A stretch of DNA of 42,362 nucleotides from Parvularculaceae bacterium (lineage in GTDB: Bacteria; Pseudomonadota; Alphaproteobacteria; Caulobacterales; Parvularculaceae): NCBI GenBank assembly GCA_021776435.1, contig JAJFFW010000123.1, positions 1 through 42,362 of the forward strand. Direction: 5' to 3'. Below are positions 8,599-16,380 of this stretch, in pieces. Under the pieces are notes generated by a model. The model worked only from the letters and a program-made list of their open reading frames with translations, was not told the origin of the DNA and did not search any database. The translations under genes were made by a program, and so were the position numbers. How positions within the stretch are numbered: the stretch's first letter is position 1; each line of letters starts with the position of its first letter.

Positions 8599-9303
8599 CT
8601 AGCCGCCAAAACCACCACGCGGCTTTAGCATTCTGCGAAAAACTGCGTAGATCGGCAGGAACAGGAATGCGATCAACGTCTTGACCGCGAAGTCGCCGAT
8701 CATCCAGTTGATCCACGGCGTATTCGCCCCCCCGTAGACGCTGGGAAAATAGACGAAAACCTCTACCCCATACCCGGCCAGAGACGCATAGAGCGGCGCG
8801 CGCCACCACCGCCCGCCTCCACGAATGACATCGTAGATATTGGCCGCAACATATTGCCCGATCATTGCGCTCGCCACAAAGCCCATTACAAAACGCACAT
8901 TTGGCAGATCAGATGAGTCCAGAGCGGGCGCCAGATAGGATATTTCCGCGAATGTCGCGATCGCCGCCACGGTCCACGATGCCGTAATAACCCGGGACGC
9001 TTCCTCACCACCGAACCGGCGCGCTAACAAAACAGCAAAAAGCGGCGCCGCCGACATCACCATTCTGCCAATCGTCAACCATTGGCTTGGATGCAACGCA
9101 GGATCGAGCGCCGTAAGAGTGTCAAATGCACGATATGGCAGATCTAGTGTGAGAAAAGAGAGTAATAATATTGGCGTAAATAACGCCGACAACCAAAGGA
9201 GACGAACCAGCGAAGCGGCGAAATCCGCAAATTCGCGTTTCAACCGCTGGAGGGGCGGTTCCTTATTCGGCCTGCGCTGTTCCATCGCGACCGAGCTTTT
9301 CAT
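8599..9303 (-). CDS. VUT/YhhQ-family membrane transporter (queuosine precursor transporter-like)
   Basis: A 234-residue polytopic inner-membrane protein with about six hydrophobic segments. The second half matches my picture of the VUT family: GQYVAANIYDVIR, WWRAP, a central GYGVEVFVYF helix and the GDFAVKTLIAFLFLPIYA end. Members such as E. coli YhhQ take up 7-deazaguanine precursors of queuosine, but substrates differ across the family, so this is a family call only. I use the ATG at 9303 (MKSSVAMEQ). The ATG at 9285 is an equally possible start. Neither has a strong ribosome site, and the longer frame upstream runs into rpmB and looks non-coding. It lies 35 bases downstream of rpmB on the same strand and may be read through from it. 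Confidence 0.7.
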   Translation of the reverse strand: MKSSVAMEQRRPNKEPPLQRLKREFADFAASLVRLLWLSALFTPILLLSFLTLDLPYRAFDTLTALDPALHPSQWLTIGRMVMSAAPLFAVLLARRFGGEEASRVITASWTVAAIATFAEISYLAPALDSSDLPNVRFVMGFVASAMIGQYVAANIYDVIRGGGRWWRAPLYASLAGYGVEVFVYFPSVYGGANTPWINWMIGDFAVKTLIAFLFLPIYAVFRRMLKPRGGFGG

Positions 9304-9338
9304 GATACACGCCGTTTTCGCCAGGGACGTTCGCGCCC

Positions 9339-9617
9339 TTATGAAGCTTTGGCGAGTTCGCGTTTCACTTTCAAGGCGCTTGAGGAAAGTTGTTGTTCCG
9401 TCGCTTTCACTAAGAAGGGATCCAGCCCCCCCACATGATCGATCGTGCGAAGCGCAGATGCAGTGATGCGAAACTTGAACGGACGGCCCAGCTTGTCGCT
9501 GTGCAGCGTCACATTGCAAAGATTCGGCAAGAATCGCCGCTTCGTACGGTTTTTAGCGTGAGAGACGTTGTTTCCGGTCATAGGACCGACGCCCGTAAGT
9601 TCGCACCGGCGCGCCAT
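9339..9617 (-). CDS. rpmB: 50S ribosomal protein L28
   Basis: This 92-residue L28 has the classical N-terminus [20 protein letters not shown], then the basic [12 protein letters not shown] stretch and [19 protein letters not shown]. Length and motifs are standard for the alphaproteobacterial form, which is longer at the C-terminus than the E. coli protein. I take the ATG at 9617 with AAGGTG just upstream. A GTG three codons earlier is a track artefact. A strong sigma-70-type promoter is visible about 60 bases upstream. Confidence 0.97.
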   Translation of the reverse strand: MARRCELTGVGPMTGNNVSHAKNRTKRRFLPNLCNVTLHSDKLGRPFKFRITASALRTIDHVGGLDPFLVKATEQQLSSSALKVKRELAKAS

Positions 9618-9675
9618 GATCGTCACCTTATTTTTGGGGCGTTTTCACACCCGTGAAATCCCTGAAGAGGGCGTG

Positions 9676-9704
9676 GCTATAGGCGAGCCGAGCGACAGCG
9701 TCAA
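9676..9704 (-). promoter_or_regulatory. Sigma-70-type promoter of rpmB
   Basis: On the minus strand TTGACG (9704-9699) and TATAGC (9681-9676) are separated by exactly 17 bases. The start of rpmB lies about 58 bases downstream, giving a short leader. The match to the housekeeping consensus and the position before a ribosomal protein gene make this the best promoter in the window. Confidence 0.65.
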
Positions 9705-9977
9705 GCAGTCTGGTCCATTGAAAAATCATTTTGCCGAAAAGGAGAATCGCCGGACAATGTAAATCAGAAAGAACAAATGAGAAACAGGTGCGAGTCAGTG
9801 ATTCGTGCGGGTTTTGTTCTATTTTTGTTTCTCTTCTATGTTTGAGAAAAGAGCTCACGCTTACTCGTGGGGTGAGCGCACAACGCATATTGTGCAAGCG
9901 CGCCGAAACAGCTTTCTTCACAAAAAAACCGGATCACCAGACCTATCAGCGTTCCGAATCGCCCGAGTTTCAATGTT
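9705..9977. other. Intergenic region between rpmB and the helicase gene
   Basis: No convincing gene is seen in this stretch; the frames across it have poor codon use. It holds an inverted repeat, GCACAA (9878-9883) and TTGTGC (9890-9895), flanked by GCGC-like bases, about 85 bases before the helicase start. It also has a GCTCAC/GTGAGC pair at about 9852-9876. Either could be a hairpin in the helicase leader or an operator. I could not identify a clean promoter for the helicase. Confidence 0.4.
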
Positions 9978-12900
9978 GTGACACTTGCTTCCAAGAAAAC
10001 CGCATCCAGAGGCTTCGTGAATCCGGGGCCGATAACAGCCGTGCTTGGCCCAACCAATACCGGCAAGACCCATTATGCCTTGGAGCGGATGCTTGCGCAT
10101 CGTTCCGGGATGATCGGGTTACCGCTCAGGCTGCTCGCACGTGAGGTGTATGATCGCATTATCGCTCAGCGAGGATCCCAGGAAGTCGCTCTGGTCACGG
10201 GAGAAGAAAAAATCATCCCGCCCTCGCCCCGGTATTGGGTCTGTACGGTGGAAGCGATGCCTCTCGAACGCGAGGTTGATTTTCTCGCCATTGACGAGGT
10301 TCAACTGGCCGCAGATCTCGAACGCGGCAGAATCTTCACCTCACGGCTACTCCATGCGCGCGGTAAGTCGGAAACCCTTTTGCTGGGATCGGATACGATC
10401 TGGCCAGTTTTGCGCAAGCTGTACCCTGATGCGACTTTGATTTCGCGGCCACGGTTTTCCGCGCTCAATTATTCTGGTCCGAAAAAAGTAACACGCCTGC
10501 CGCGTCGCAGCGCGATCGTCGCATTTTCCTCAGATGCGGTCTATGCGATTGCTGAGTTGATCCGCCGTCAGCGCGGCGGCGCGGCTGTTGTGCTTGGCGC
10601 CCTTTCACCACGAACACGCAACGCCCAGGCTGCGCTCTATCAAAACGGGGAAGTCGATTATTTAGTCGCAACCGATGCGATCGGCATGGGCTTAAATATG
10701 GATATCGACCATGTGGCGTTTGCTGCGACCCGTAAATTCGACGGGCGCGGGATGCGAAACTTGCTTCCAGCGGAGTTGGCGCAAATTGCCGGACGCGCCG
10801 GACGCCATGTCCGCGACGGAACGTTTGGGACCACCGCAGACTGTCCCGACCTTGATAAGAACATCGTCGATGCGATTGAGAACCACCACTTCGAACCGGT
10901 TTCAAACCTGCAATGGCGTTCAGAAGCGCTCGATTTTTCCACCCTTCCGGCGCTCTTAAATTCCTTCGAGCGTTCGCCGCCACATTCGCTGCTGCGGCGC
11001 TCCAGGCCTGATGACGATGAAATCGCGCTGACCCGCCTCACCCAATGGCGCGATATCCGCGACATGGCGAAAGGCGGCGCTGCCCTGAACACGCTTTGGG
11101 ACGTTTGTCAGACACCGGACTTTCGAAAAACAGCGCCCGATCAACATGCCCGTCTTTTGGCGGAATTATATCGCCAATTGATGGGAAATGGGCGTATCAG
11201 CGACGCGTGGCTGGCCGATCATATCGAACCCCTTGATCGAACCGATGGAAATATCGACACGCTTTCTTCACGCATCGCCCATATTCGCACCTGGACGTAT
11301 CTCTCTCACCGAAGCGCATGGCTTGCAAATGCGGGATATTGGCAGGATAAAACGCGAGTTATAGAAGATTCGCTTTCTGATGTGCTGCATGAAAAACTCA
11401 CGCAACGTTTTGTCGACCGGCGTACATCAGTCCTGATAAGACGATTAAAAGACGACGCGCCTCTTCTGGCGGGCGTCAACGAAGACGGAGAAGTGATTGT
11501 GGAAGGCCAGTTCGTTGGCCGCCTGTTGGGTTTCGAGTTTATCCTCGACCCGCGGGCGTCAGGCGCCGAAGCTAAATCGGTGCGCGCTGCCGCGGATCGC
11601 GCTCTGCGCCCGATCATGGCCACGCGTGCGGCGGCGCTCGCCAATGCGGAAAGCGCCGATCTCGATTTACGAGAGGATGGCTCGATCTGGTGGCGGACGG
11701 CTCAAGTCGCTAGGTTGGAGAAGGGGCCGGCGCCATTGCGTCCCAATTTGCGCATCAAAGGTCTGGACGCCATTTCACCAAACTTGCGCGGACGTGTTGA
11801 AGACCGCCTTACAGATTTTTTCGCCGCTAAAGTGGAAGCCTTGCTTGCCCCACTCATTGGATTGCAACGCGCTGCAAATGCGGGCGGAGATAATGGCTTA
11901 CAAGGACTGACGCGAGGGGTTGCATTCCGCCTGGTCGAAAATTTCGGCGCCACCTCACGTGAGCAATTTGGCGATGACCTGCGTCAGATAAATCAGGAAG
12001 AGCGCAGCAAGCTACGCCAGCTCGGTGTGCGCTTTGGTGAATACACTGTTTTCATGCCGGCGCTTTTAAAACCAATGCCTGCTGCAGTTTTGACAATGCT
12101 TTGGGCATTATGGACGGATCGTCGGCCTCATGAAATCACCCCCCCCAAAGCGGGATTGGTGTCAACACAGATATCTGAAACTCTTCCGCATGCATATTAC
12201 TATGCTTCGGGGTACCGTCCGTCGGGCGTGCGCGCAGTGCGTATCGATATGCTTGAACGCCTGGCGGGAGAAATTCGGAATGCTCGCAAAGGTCGCGAAT
12301 TGCGTCACGGCTTTGAAGCGACGGCGCATATGATGTCCTTTGTTGGTTGTTCCGGTGAGGATTTCGAATCGATCCTTCACTCGCTCGGTTTTCGAAAACA
12401 TGTAGAAAAACGTGCAGCGCCAACAAAAACACCGACCAATCAGATGGAAACGCAAGCGCCTCCCGTTTCTCCAGAGAACAATAACGCCCTTGAAAATTCC
12501 GAGACTGAAATGTCGCGCGAGCCAACCGGCGCCACAAGTTCACAGAGCGTTTCACCGTCACCTGTCAACGATAATGTCGAACTGCTGAACGCTCCAAGCG
12601 CAGTGCCGGACATATATACACAAACGCCCACCGCGCCATCGGTCGAACCGACCGAAGCACCAGCGGACTCACATGCGGACTCACTGGCGGACTCACTGGC
12701 GGACTCACTAGCGCCGAACCCTGCAACGGCATCGGCAGAATCCGTTCAAGAACAGCTTAAGAGCTCTTCGGATGAAGATACTGCCAAACCTGAGCCCGTC
12801 GTCTCATTAACGATGCCGGACAATGCGGCTGAAGCTGCCTCGGCTGAAACTGAAGCTGCCCCGGTTGAAGAAGGCCCCGACAGCGCTGGTGAAGAAATCG

Positions 12901-13214
12901 AAGTGACGGTGTGGCGCCCTGTTCCGCGTCGTCATCCAAATAAAAAAGCCAAAAAACCTCAAAAGTCTGGTGATAAAACGGAGCGCAAACCATCCGGCGC
13001 GCGTGCTGGCGGCAAACCGCGACAAAATGCTAAACCCGACAGGCAGAATTTTAAATCCAGGCCAAATGGTCCCCAAGACCAAACGCGCCACCGTAAAATA
13101 GCGGATCCAAACTCTCCATTTGCCGTCCTGGCAGGGTTGAAGGATGAACTTTCGAAATCCCACTCGGAAGGAAATCAAAAACCACCAGGGGAATCCACAG
13201 AGAAGGTGAAGTGA
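9978..13214 (+). CDS. Suv3-like DEAD/DEAH-box RNA helicase with long disordered C-terminal tail
   Basis: This 1078-residue superfamily 2 helicase resembles mitochondrial Suv3 and its alphaproteobacterial relatives, which unwind RNA in degradation or processing. Walker A is GPTNTGKT (24-31) and the Walker B/DEAD-box equivalent is DEVQ (106-109). Motif VI is QIAGRAGRHVRDG (about 267-279). Suv3-type C-terminal core blocks, including the GVRFGEYTVF stretch, follow to about residue 810. The last roughly 260 residues are low complexity: an acidic Ser/Ala/Pro/Glu region with an ADSL repeat, then a basic Lys/Arg/Pro tail. The frame opens after a stop at 9873 and offers no ATG before the P-loop, so the GTG at 9978 is the likely start, with only a weak GAG upstream. 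The stop overlaps the next gene by four bases, so both are probably translated together. Confidence 0.88.
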   Translation: MTLASKKTASRGFVNPGPITAVLGPTNTGKTHYALERMLAHRSGMIGLPLRLLAREVYDRIIAQRGSQEVALVTGEEKIIPPSPRYWVCTVEAMPLEREVDFLAIDEVQLAADLERGRIFTSRLLHARGKSETLLLGSDTIWPVLRKLYPDATLISRPRFSALNYSGPKKVTRLPRRSAIVAFSSDAVYAIAELIRRQRGGAAVVLGALSPRTRNAQAALYQNGEVDYLVATDAIGMGLNMDIDHVAFAATRKFDGRGMRNLLPAELAQIAGRAGRHVRDGTFGTTADCPDLDKNIVDAIENHHFEPVSNLQWRSEALDFSTLPALLNSFERSPPHSLLRRSRPDDDEIALTRLTQWRDIRDMAKGGAALNTLWDVCQTPDFRKTAPDQHARLLAELYRQLMGNGRISDAWLADHIEPLDRTDGNIDTLSSRIAHIRTWTYLSHRSAWLANAGYWQDKTRVIEDSLSDVLHEKLTQRFVDRRTSVLIRRLKDDAPLLAGVNEDGEVIVEGQFVGRLLGFEFILDPRASGAEAKSVRAAADRALRPIMATRAAALANAESADLDLREDGSIWWRTAQVARLEKGPAPLRPNLRIKGLDAISPNLRGRVEDRLTDFFAAKVEALLAPLIGLQRAANAGGDNGLQGLTRGVAFRLVENFGATSREQFGDDLRQINQEERSKLRQLGVRFGEYTVFMPALLKPMPAAVLTMLWALWTDRRPHEITPPKAGLVSTQISETLPHAYYYASGYRPSGVRAVRIDMLERLAGEIRNARKGRELRHGFEATAHMMSFVGCSGEDFESILHSLGFRKHVEKRAAPTKTPTNQMETQAPPVSPENNNALENSETEMSREPTGATSSQSVSPSPVNDNVELLNAPSAVPDIYTQTPTAPSVEPTEAPADSHADSLADSLADSLAPNPATASAESVQEQLKSSSDEDTAKPEPVVSLTMPDNAAEAASAETEAAPVEEGPDSAGEEIEVTVWRPVPRRHPNKKAKKPQKSGDKTERKPSGARAGGKPRQNAKPDRQNFKSRPNGPQDQTRHRKIADPNSPFAVLAGLKDELSKSHSEGNQKPPGESTEKVK
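12663..12710 (+). repeat. Four tandem copies of a 12-base unit inside the helicase tail
   Basis: Four in-frame copies of GCGGACTCACTG (first copy ends CAT, last ends CTA) encode Ala-Asp-Ser-His and then Ala-Asp-Ser-Leu three times. The two central copies are identical, so the tract is recent and likely to vary in copy number without breaking the frame. It sits in the disordered acidic part of the tail. Confidence 0.9.
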
Positions 13215-13630
13215 ACGCAAACAGCGTAAACATTGCGGACCCCAATATCGCCCCCAGCCAGCGAATCGATAAATGGCTCTGGTGTATTCGGTTTTTTAAA
13301 ACCAGGTCACTGGCGTCAAAATTTGTTTCAGGGAGCGCTATCCGAATAACCCGCGATGAGATTACGCAGAGGATCGAGAAACCAAGCGCACTGGTGAGAC
13401 CGGGTGATCGTTTGGCGTTTTCTCTGGGGGAGCGGGTACGGATTATCGAGATTTGCGCCCTCGCTGTACGCCGGGGACCAGCAAAAGAAGCCGTCACCCT
13501 TTACAATGATCTATCGCCGCCCGCACCCCAGAAAGAAGAAATCATAAGGCAATCGTCTTTCACCCGTGATAAAGGCGCCGGGCGTCCAACCAAAAAGGAT
13601 CGACGGTCCCTGGATGCGCTGAAAACGTGA
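13211..13630 (+). CDS. S4-domain RNA-binding protein, Hsp15-like
   Basis: This 139-residue protein has an S4 RNA-binding domain at about residues 15-80: QRIDKWLWCIRFFKTRSLA, followed by SGSAIRI and VRPGDRLAF. The RIDKWLW opening is typical of the Hsp15/HslR family, which binds stalled 50S subunits carrying nascent chains. The C-terminus is basic (GAGRPTKKDRR), as in that family. It starts with GTG overlapping the helicase stop (GTGA), preceded by a good AGAAGG ribosome site, so the two are coupled. A role in RNA quality control with the helicase is an inference from this arrangement. Confidence 0.85.
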   Translation: MNANSVNIADPNIAPSQRIDKWLWCIRFFKTRSLASKFVSGSAIRITRDEITQRIEKPSALVRPGDRLAFSLGERVRIIEICALAVRRGPAKEAVTLYNDLSPPAPQKEEIIRQSSFTRDKGAGRPTKKDRRSLDALKT

Positions 13631-13658
13631 TAATCTACCCTGAAGTGAGAGAGCATTT

Positions 13659-14114
13659 ATGTTGAAAAAAATACTATCCGTCTTTCAGTCGAGCTCGGCG
13701 ACCGTTGAAGCCGGACGGGACGACACTTTACCGCTTGCCCTTTCTGCATTGCTGGTCGAAGCCGCCCGGGCTGATGACCAGTATGAACAGCATGAAGCCC
13801 TTCTGATAACCGGAATACTCGCCGCACAATTTCACCTGACGCAAGAAGCAGCCCTCGCTCTTCGCGTCGATGGAGAAACCGCACAGGCGGAAGCCAACGA
13901 TATTCATCGTTTTACGAAAATCGCTAAAACCATGCCGCCGGCCGAGAAAATCGCTTTTGTAGAGCGGTTATGGGAAGTTGTTTTGTCCGATGGTGAACGC
14001 GACCCGCATGAGGATGCCTTAATCAGGCGCGTTTGCGGATTGATTTATGTTGGTGACCCTGAGAGCGGCGCGGCGCGAAGCCGCGTCCTCAAGAGAATGT
14101 CCGCAAGCGCGTAG
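13659..14114 (+). CDS. TerB-like (tellurite-resistance/DjlA N-terminal) domain protein
   Basis: This 151-residue all-helical cytoplasmic protein looks like a stand-alone TerB domain. Visible features are LALSALLVEAARADDQYEQHE, a repeat-like helix pair with the acidic ARADDQYEQHE and SDGERDPHED metal-binding-type clusters, and RRVCGLIYV near the end. Such TerB proteins are common in alphaproteobacteria, and their function there is not established. They should not be read as evidence of tellurite resistance. A GAGAGAG ribosome site precedes the ATG. It lies 28 bases after the S4 gene on the same strand. Confidence 0.8.
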   Translation: MLKKILSVFQSSSATVEAGRDDTLPLALSALLVEAARADDQYEQHEALLITGILAAQFHLTQEAALALRVDGETAQAEANDIHRFTKIAKTMPPAEKIAFVERLWEVVLSDGERDPHEDALIRRVCGLIYVGDPESGAARSRVLKRMSASA

Positions 14115-14194
14115 AATTCCCGATACCCGTCTTGCGTCCCGCCGCCGAGCAGTTATGAAATGCTCGAAGTGATACTTTTTGGAGTGGCCTCACA

Positions 14195-14533
14195 ATGACC
14201 TACGTGGTGACCGACGCCTGCATTATGTGCAAATACACTGATTGTGTCGAAGTTTGTCCCGTCGACTGCTTCTATGAAGGTGAAAACATGCTCGTTATTC
14301 ACCCCGACGAATGCATCGATTGCGGTGTGTGTGAACCGGAATGCCCCGTTGAGGCCATCGTCCCGGACACCGATGATACCGATGGCAAGTGGGTTGAACT
14401 CAATTCCAAATATGCCGCGGAATGGCCGAATATTACTCTCAAGATCGATCAGATGCCCGAAGCGGACAAATTCACTGAGGAAAAAGGCAAGCTGGCTAAA
14501 TTCTTCAGTACAAAGCCGGGCCAAGGGTCCTAG
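14195..14533 (+). CDS. fdxA: Seven-iron ferredoxin FdxA ([3Fe-4S][4Fe-4S])
   Basis: This 112-residue ferredoxin closely follows the Azotobacter FdI pattern. Cys9, Cys17 and Cys50 would bind the [3Fe-4S] cluster and Cys21, Cys40, Cys43 and Cys46 the [4Fe-4S] cluster. Cys12 and Cys25 correspond to the free cysteines. The [10 protein letters not shown] start and CPVDCFYEG block are typical of the family. It carries single electrons in the cytoplasm; the partner is unknown. GGAG stands 10 bases before the ATG. It follows the TerB gene by 80 bases. Confidence 0.96.
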   Translation: MTYVVTDACIMCKYTDCVEVCPVDCFYEGENMLVIHPDECIDCGVCEPECPVEAIVPDTDDTDGKWVELNSKYAAEWPNITLKIDQMPEADKFTEEKGKLAKFFSTKPGQGS

Positions 14534-14553
14534 CGGGCCGGGTGAAAAAGTGG

Positions 14554-14598
14554 CCCTTCGACAAGCTCAGCATGAGGTCCGGTTTTTCGCGAAACCGG
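14554..14598. repeat. Dispersed intergenic repeat with hairpin after fdxA
   Basis: A CCCTTCGACAAGCTCAGC block starting at 14554 is followed by a perfect 7-base stem, CCGGTTT (14579-14585) with AAACCGG (14592-14598). The CTTCGACAAGCTCAG core is a widespread intergenic repeat in alphaproteobacterial genomes, recognised from general knowledge. It begins 21 bases after the fdxA stop and could protect or end that transcript. There is no T-run. Confidence 0.55.
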
Positions 14599-14739
14599 CG
14601 CGACCATAAAGAAAACGATCGCATCGAGCGATCCCGATTTATCGCCCGATGCTATAGTGATTTTGATTTTTTCAACGCATGTGGCGCTCGCTGCATTGCG
14701 GAAAGGTCATGGAATGGGTTGAAATTTTATGCTATACTC

Positions 14740-14965
14740 AATCCGAACATTAGACGGCCGTATAAGCATAATGCTTTAATTAAAGCGGCACCTTAGGGAA
14801 ATACGCGAACTCGTTGAAAATAAGTGTTTTTCTCTTAACATCCTCTCATCATACACGAGAGATTTCAACGGTTCCTGCTCTCTTGCGCGCGATGCCGAAC
14901 AGCGGTTGCTGAAAAGCCTGTGCGAAAATTTTCATCACCTAAGAATTCGGTGATGGGTTTTTTGT
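14740..14965 (+). ncRNA. Candidate structured leader or small RNA upstream of carD
   Basis: The 469-base gap between fdxA and carD has no credible ORF but several RNA-like structures. GCTTTAATTAAAGC at 14773-14786 is a perfect palindrome. CGTTGAAA (14812-14819) pairs with TTTCAACG (14863-14870) and encloses a second stem, CTCTC (14843-14847) with GAGAG (14857-14861). A terminator hairpin follows at 14933-14963. Possible start signals lie near TATACT at about 14730. The structure would fit either a free-standing small RNA or an attenuated carD leader. It matches no RNA family that I know. Confidence 0.35.
14933..14964 (+). terminator. Rho-independent terminator 39 bases before carD
   Basis: CATCACC (14933-14939) pairs perfectly with GGTGATG (14949-14955) around a 9-base loop, followed by GG and six T. 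Its position after the fdxA-carD gap and just before the carD start means it either ends a small RNA or a long fdxA transcript, or works as an attenuator for carD. Confidence 0.65.
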
Positions 14966-15002
14966 TGGAAAAGAGTCTAGCGAAGTCAAAGTGAGAGCTA
15001 AA

Positions 15003-16208
15003 ATGGCGATAAAAACTGCCGGAAAGACTAAATCCAAACCTGCAGCAAAGTCCAAGAAGGCGACACCAGTGGTCAAGCGGACCACCAAGGCGTCGGCGAA
15101 AACTGCTACAAAAAAAGTCACCACAAAAAAATCACCCTCTGGAGCCCAGAAAACCAACGCAGTCAAAAAAGCCACGACCAAGAAGGCGACTACACACAAA
15201 GCGCCTCCGAAGAAACCCTCTATAAAAAAACCAGTCGTAAAAAAACCAGTCGCAAAAAAGGCGGCGACAGTTAAGAAGGCGGCGACAGTTAAGAAGGCGG
15301 CGGCCTCAGAAACCACCAAAAAAAAAGCTACCAAAAAAAAGGCGACGACAACGACCGTCAAAAAAACAACGACAGCAAAACCCAAAAAATCAACAATCAA
15401 AAATGAGAAGAAGACGACTGTGAAGCAAGCGGCGGCCGAAAAAACGAGCGTTAAAAAAACAAAAAAACCTGCACCCAAAACCAAGGCAAAGAAACCGCCC
15501 ACAAAAACAGCCCTCGCCAAAATGGCGGCTATCGCGGAAAAAGAGAGAATCACGGCCGCCAGAAAACTGATCAAAAAAGGCACTGTCGGTCAGGCGCCGA
15601 GAACGTCTGTACGCGCACCGCAGACTCCTTACCCAACAACTCTACCGCCGAAAACTACGACACGGTTGAGCAGTTCTGCATCCAAGTCATCGCCTGAAGC
15701 CACGGCCGCCAAACAAAATTTCAAAGTTAATGATCAAATCGTTTATCCCGCACATGGGGTCGGTAAAATTGTCGCAGTTGAGCGTCAGCTTATTGCCGGC
15801 ACAGCCATAGAATTGTTCGTCATTGTATTCGAGCAGGAAAAAATGCGACTTCGTGTGCCCACCGAAAAAGCCAAAATTGTCGGCATGCGCGCCCTTTCCG
15901 ATCCAAAACTGATCAAAGACGCCATCATCACCTTGAAAGGCCGCGCCCGCATCAAACGGACCATGTGGAGCCGCCGTGCACAAGAATATGATGCAAAAAT
16001 TAACTCCGGTGACATCATCTGCGTGGCGGAAGTAGTTCGTGATCTTTACCGTTCAACAGAACAACCGGAACAGAGCTATTCTGAACGTCAGCTCTTCGAG
16101 GCGGCGATTGATCGGATGGCGCGTGAGGTGGCTGCGGTGAAGAAACTTGATCTTGCAGATGCGATCGCCGAGCTCGACGCAACCCTCCAGCTGAAACAGC
16201 CGGTTTAA
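15003..16208 (+). CDS. CarD/CdnL-family transcription regulator with histone H1-like N-terminal tail
   Basis: This 401-residue protein joins two parts. Residues 1 to about 190 are almost only Lys, Ala, Thr, Pro and Val in motifs such as KKAATVKKAATVKK, closely resembling eukaryotic H1 and bacterial H1-like tails that bind DNA non-specifically. After a Ser/Thr/Pro linker, the CarD domain begins at about 239 (FKVNDQIVYPAHGVGKIVAVE) and continues through the RVPTEKAK block, KGRARIKRTMWSRRAQEYDAKI and RQLFEAAIDRMA to the end. CarD/CdnL proteins bind the RNA polymerase beta subunit and stabilise open complexes, especially at rRNA promoters. The ordinary protein has about 160-170 residues, so this tail more than doubles it. 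I prefer the ATG at 15003 (MAIKTAGK) with GTGAG upstream. A GTG at 14991 would add four residues. A terminator hairpin lies 39 bases upstream. Confidence 0.9.
   Translation: MAIKTAGKTKSKPAAKSKKATPVVKRTTKASAKTATKKVTTKKSPSGAQKTNAVKKATTKKATTHKAPPKKPSIKKPVVKKPVAKKAATVKKAATVKKAAASETTKKKATKKKATTTTVKKTTTAKPKKSTIKNEKKTTVKQAAAEKTSVKKTKKPAPKTKAKKPPTKTALAKMAAIAEKERITAARKLIKKGTVGQAPRTSVRAPQTPYPTTLPPKTTTRLSSSASKSSPEATAAKQNFKVNDQIVYPAHGVGKIVAVERQLIAGTAIELFVIVFEQEKMRLRVPTEKAKIVGMRALSDPKLIKDAIITLKGRARIKRTMWSRRAQEYDAKINSGDIICVAEVVRDLYRSTEQPEQSYSERQLFEAAIDRMAREVAAVKKLDLADAIAELDATLQLKQPV
15261..15296 (+). repeat. Two identical 18-base tandem units in the carD tail
   Basis: GCGGCGACAGTTAAGAAG occurs twice head to tail and a third copy begins (GCGGCG). 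Each encodes Ala-Ala-Thr-Val-Lys-Lys. Just upstream, at about 15225-15252, a 15-base unit with AAACCAGTCG is also repeated. Exact DNA-level identity points to recent slippage growth of the basic tail. Confidence 0.9.
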
Positions 16209-16237
16209 GCGGATCGACAGCATCGGCGATCTTCTTC

Positions 16238-16257
16238 GATCAAAATGATCTTTTTTT
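16238..16257 (+). terminator. Probable terminator of carD
   Basis: GATCA (16238-16242) pairs with TGATC (16246-16250) around AAA and is followed by seven T. The stem is short and AT-rich, but the position 30 bases after the carD stop and the T-run suit a rho-independent terminator. Confidence 0.5.
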
Positions 16258-16273
16258 ACGGGCGTCGCTAAAT

Positions 16274-16380
16274 CTAGCGCCATTCCGGTTTCAACTGAAT
16301 CAGGAATAGCGTTAGAGTCTTTTTTGCGCGTTTCCTTAATCGGAAAACCGCGAACCACTTTTCCTCGGAAACGCTCTAAT
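16274..16380. repeat. MITE-like palindromic repeat nested in a second hairpin
   Basis: The inner unit starts TTAGAG at 16312 and ends CTCTAA at 16379. GCGTTTCC (16328-16335) pairs with GGAAACGC (16367-16374), so both ends read TTAGAG...GCGTTTCC, with about 10 extra bases (TCTTTTTTGC) in the left copy. A TA-like flank is present. To the left, CTAGCGCCATTCC (16274-16286) pairs with GGAATAGCGTTAG (16303-16315), with two wobbles. The right end shares 14 bases with the IS630-type end at 127-140. The rest of the 16209-16552 gap has no gene I can support, only a weak CCCG/CGGG stem before a T-run at about 16520-16545. Confidence 0.6.

Noticed and set aside
9731-10144. 137-residue plus-strand frame overlapping the helicase start
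   Set aside because: Cysteine-scattered, poor codon use, and it runs against the helicase N-terminus in a different frame. A shadow frame.
13659-14114. Tellurite resistance label for the TerB-like gene
   Set aside because: No other ter genes are nearby and single TerB domains are widespread. The domain does not imply tellurite resistance.
15223-15296. CRISPR-like repeats in the 15.2 kb region
   Set aside because: They are in-frame tandem units without spacers, encoding the basic CarD tail.
14939-15583. 214-residue minus-strand frame rich in Val, Phe and Ala opposite carD
   Set aside because: Its apparent hydrophobicity is the complement of the AAA/GCC-type codons in the Lys/Ala tail. Not a membrane protein.
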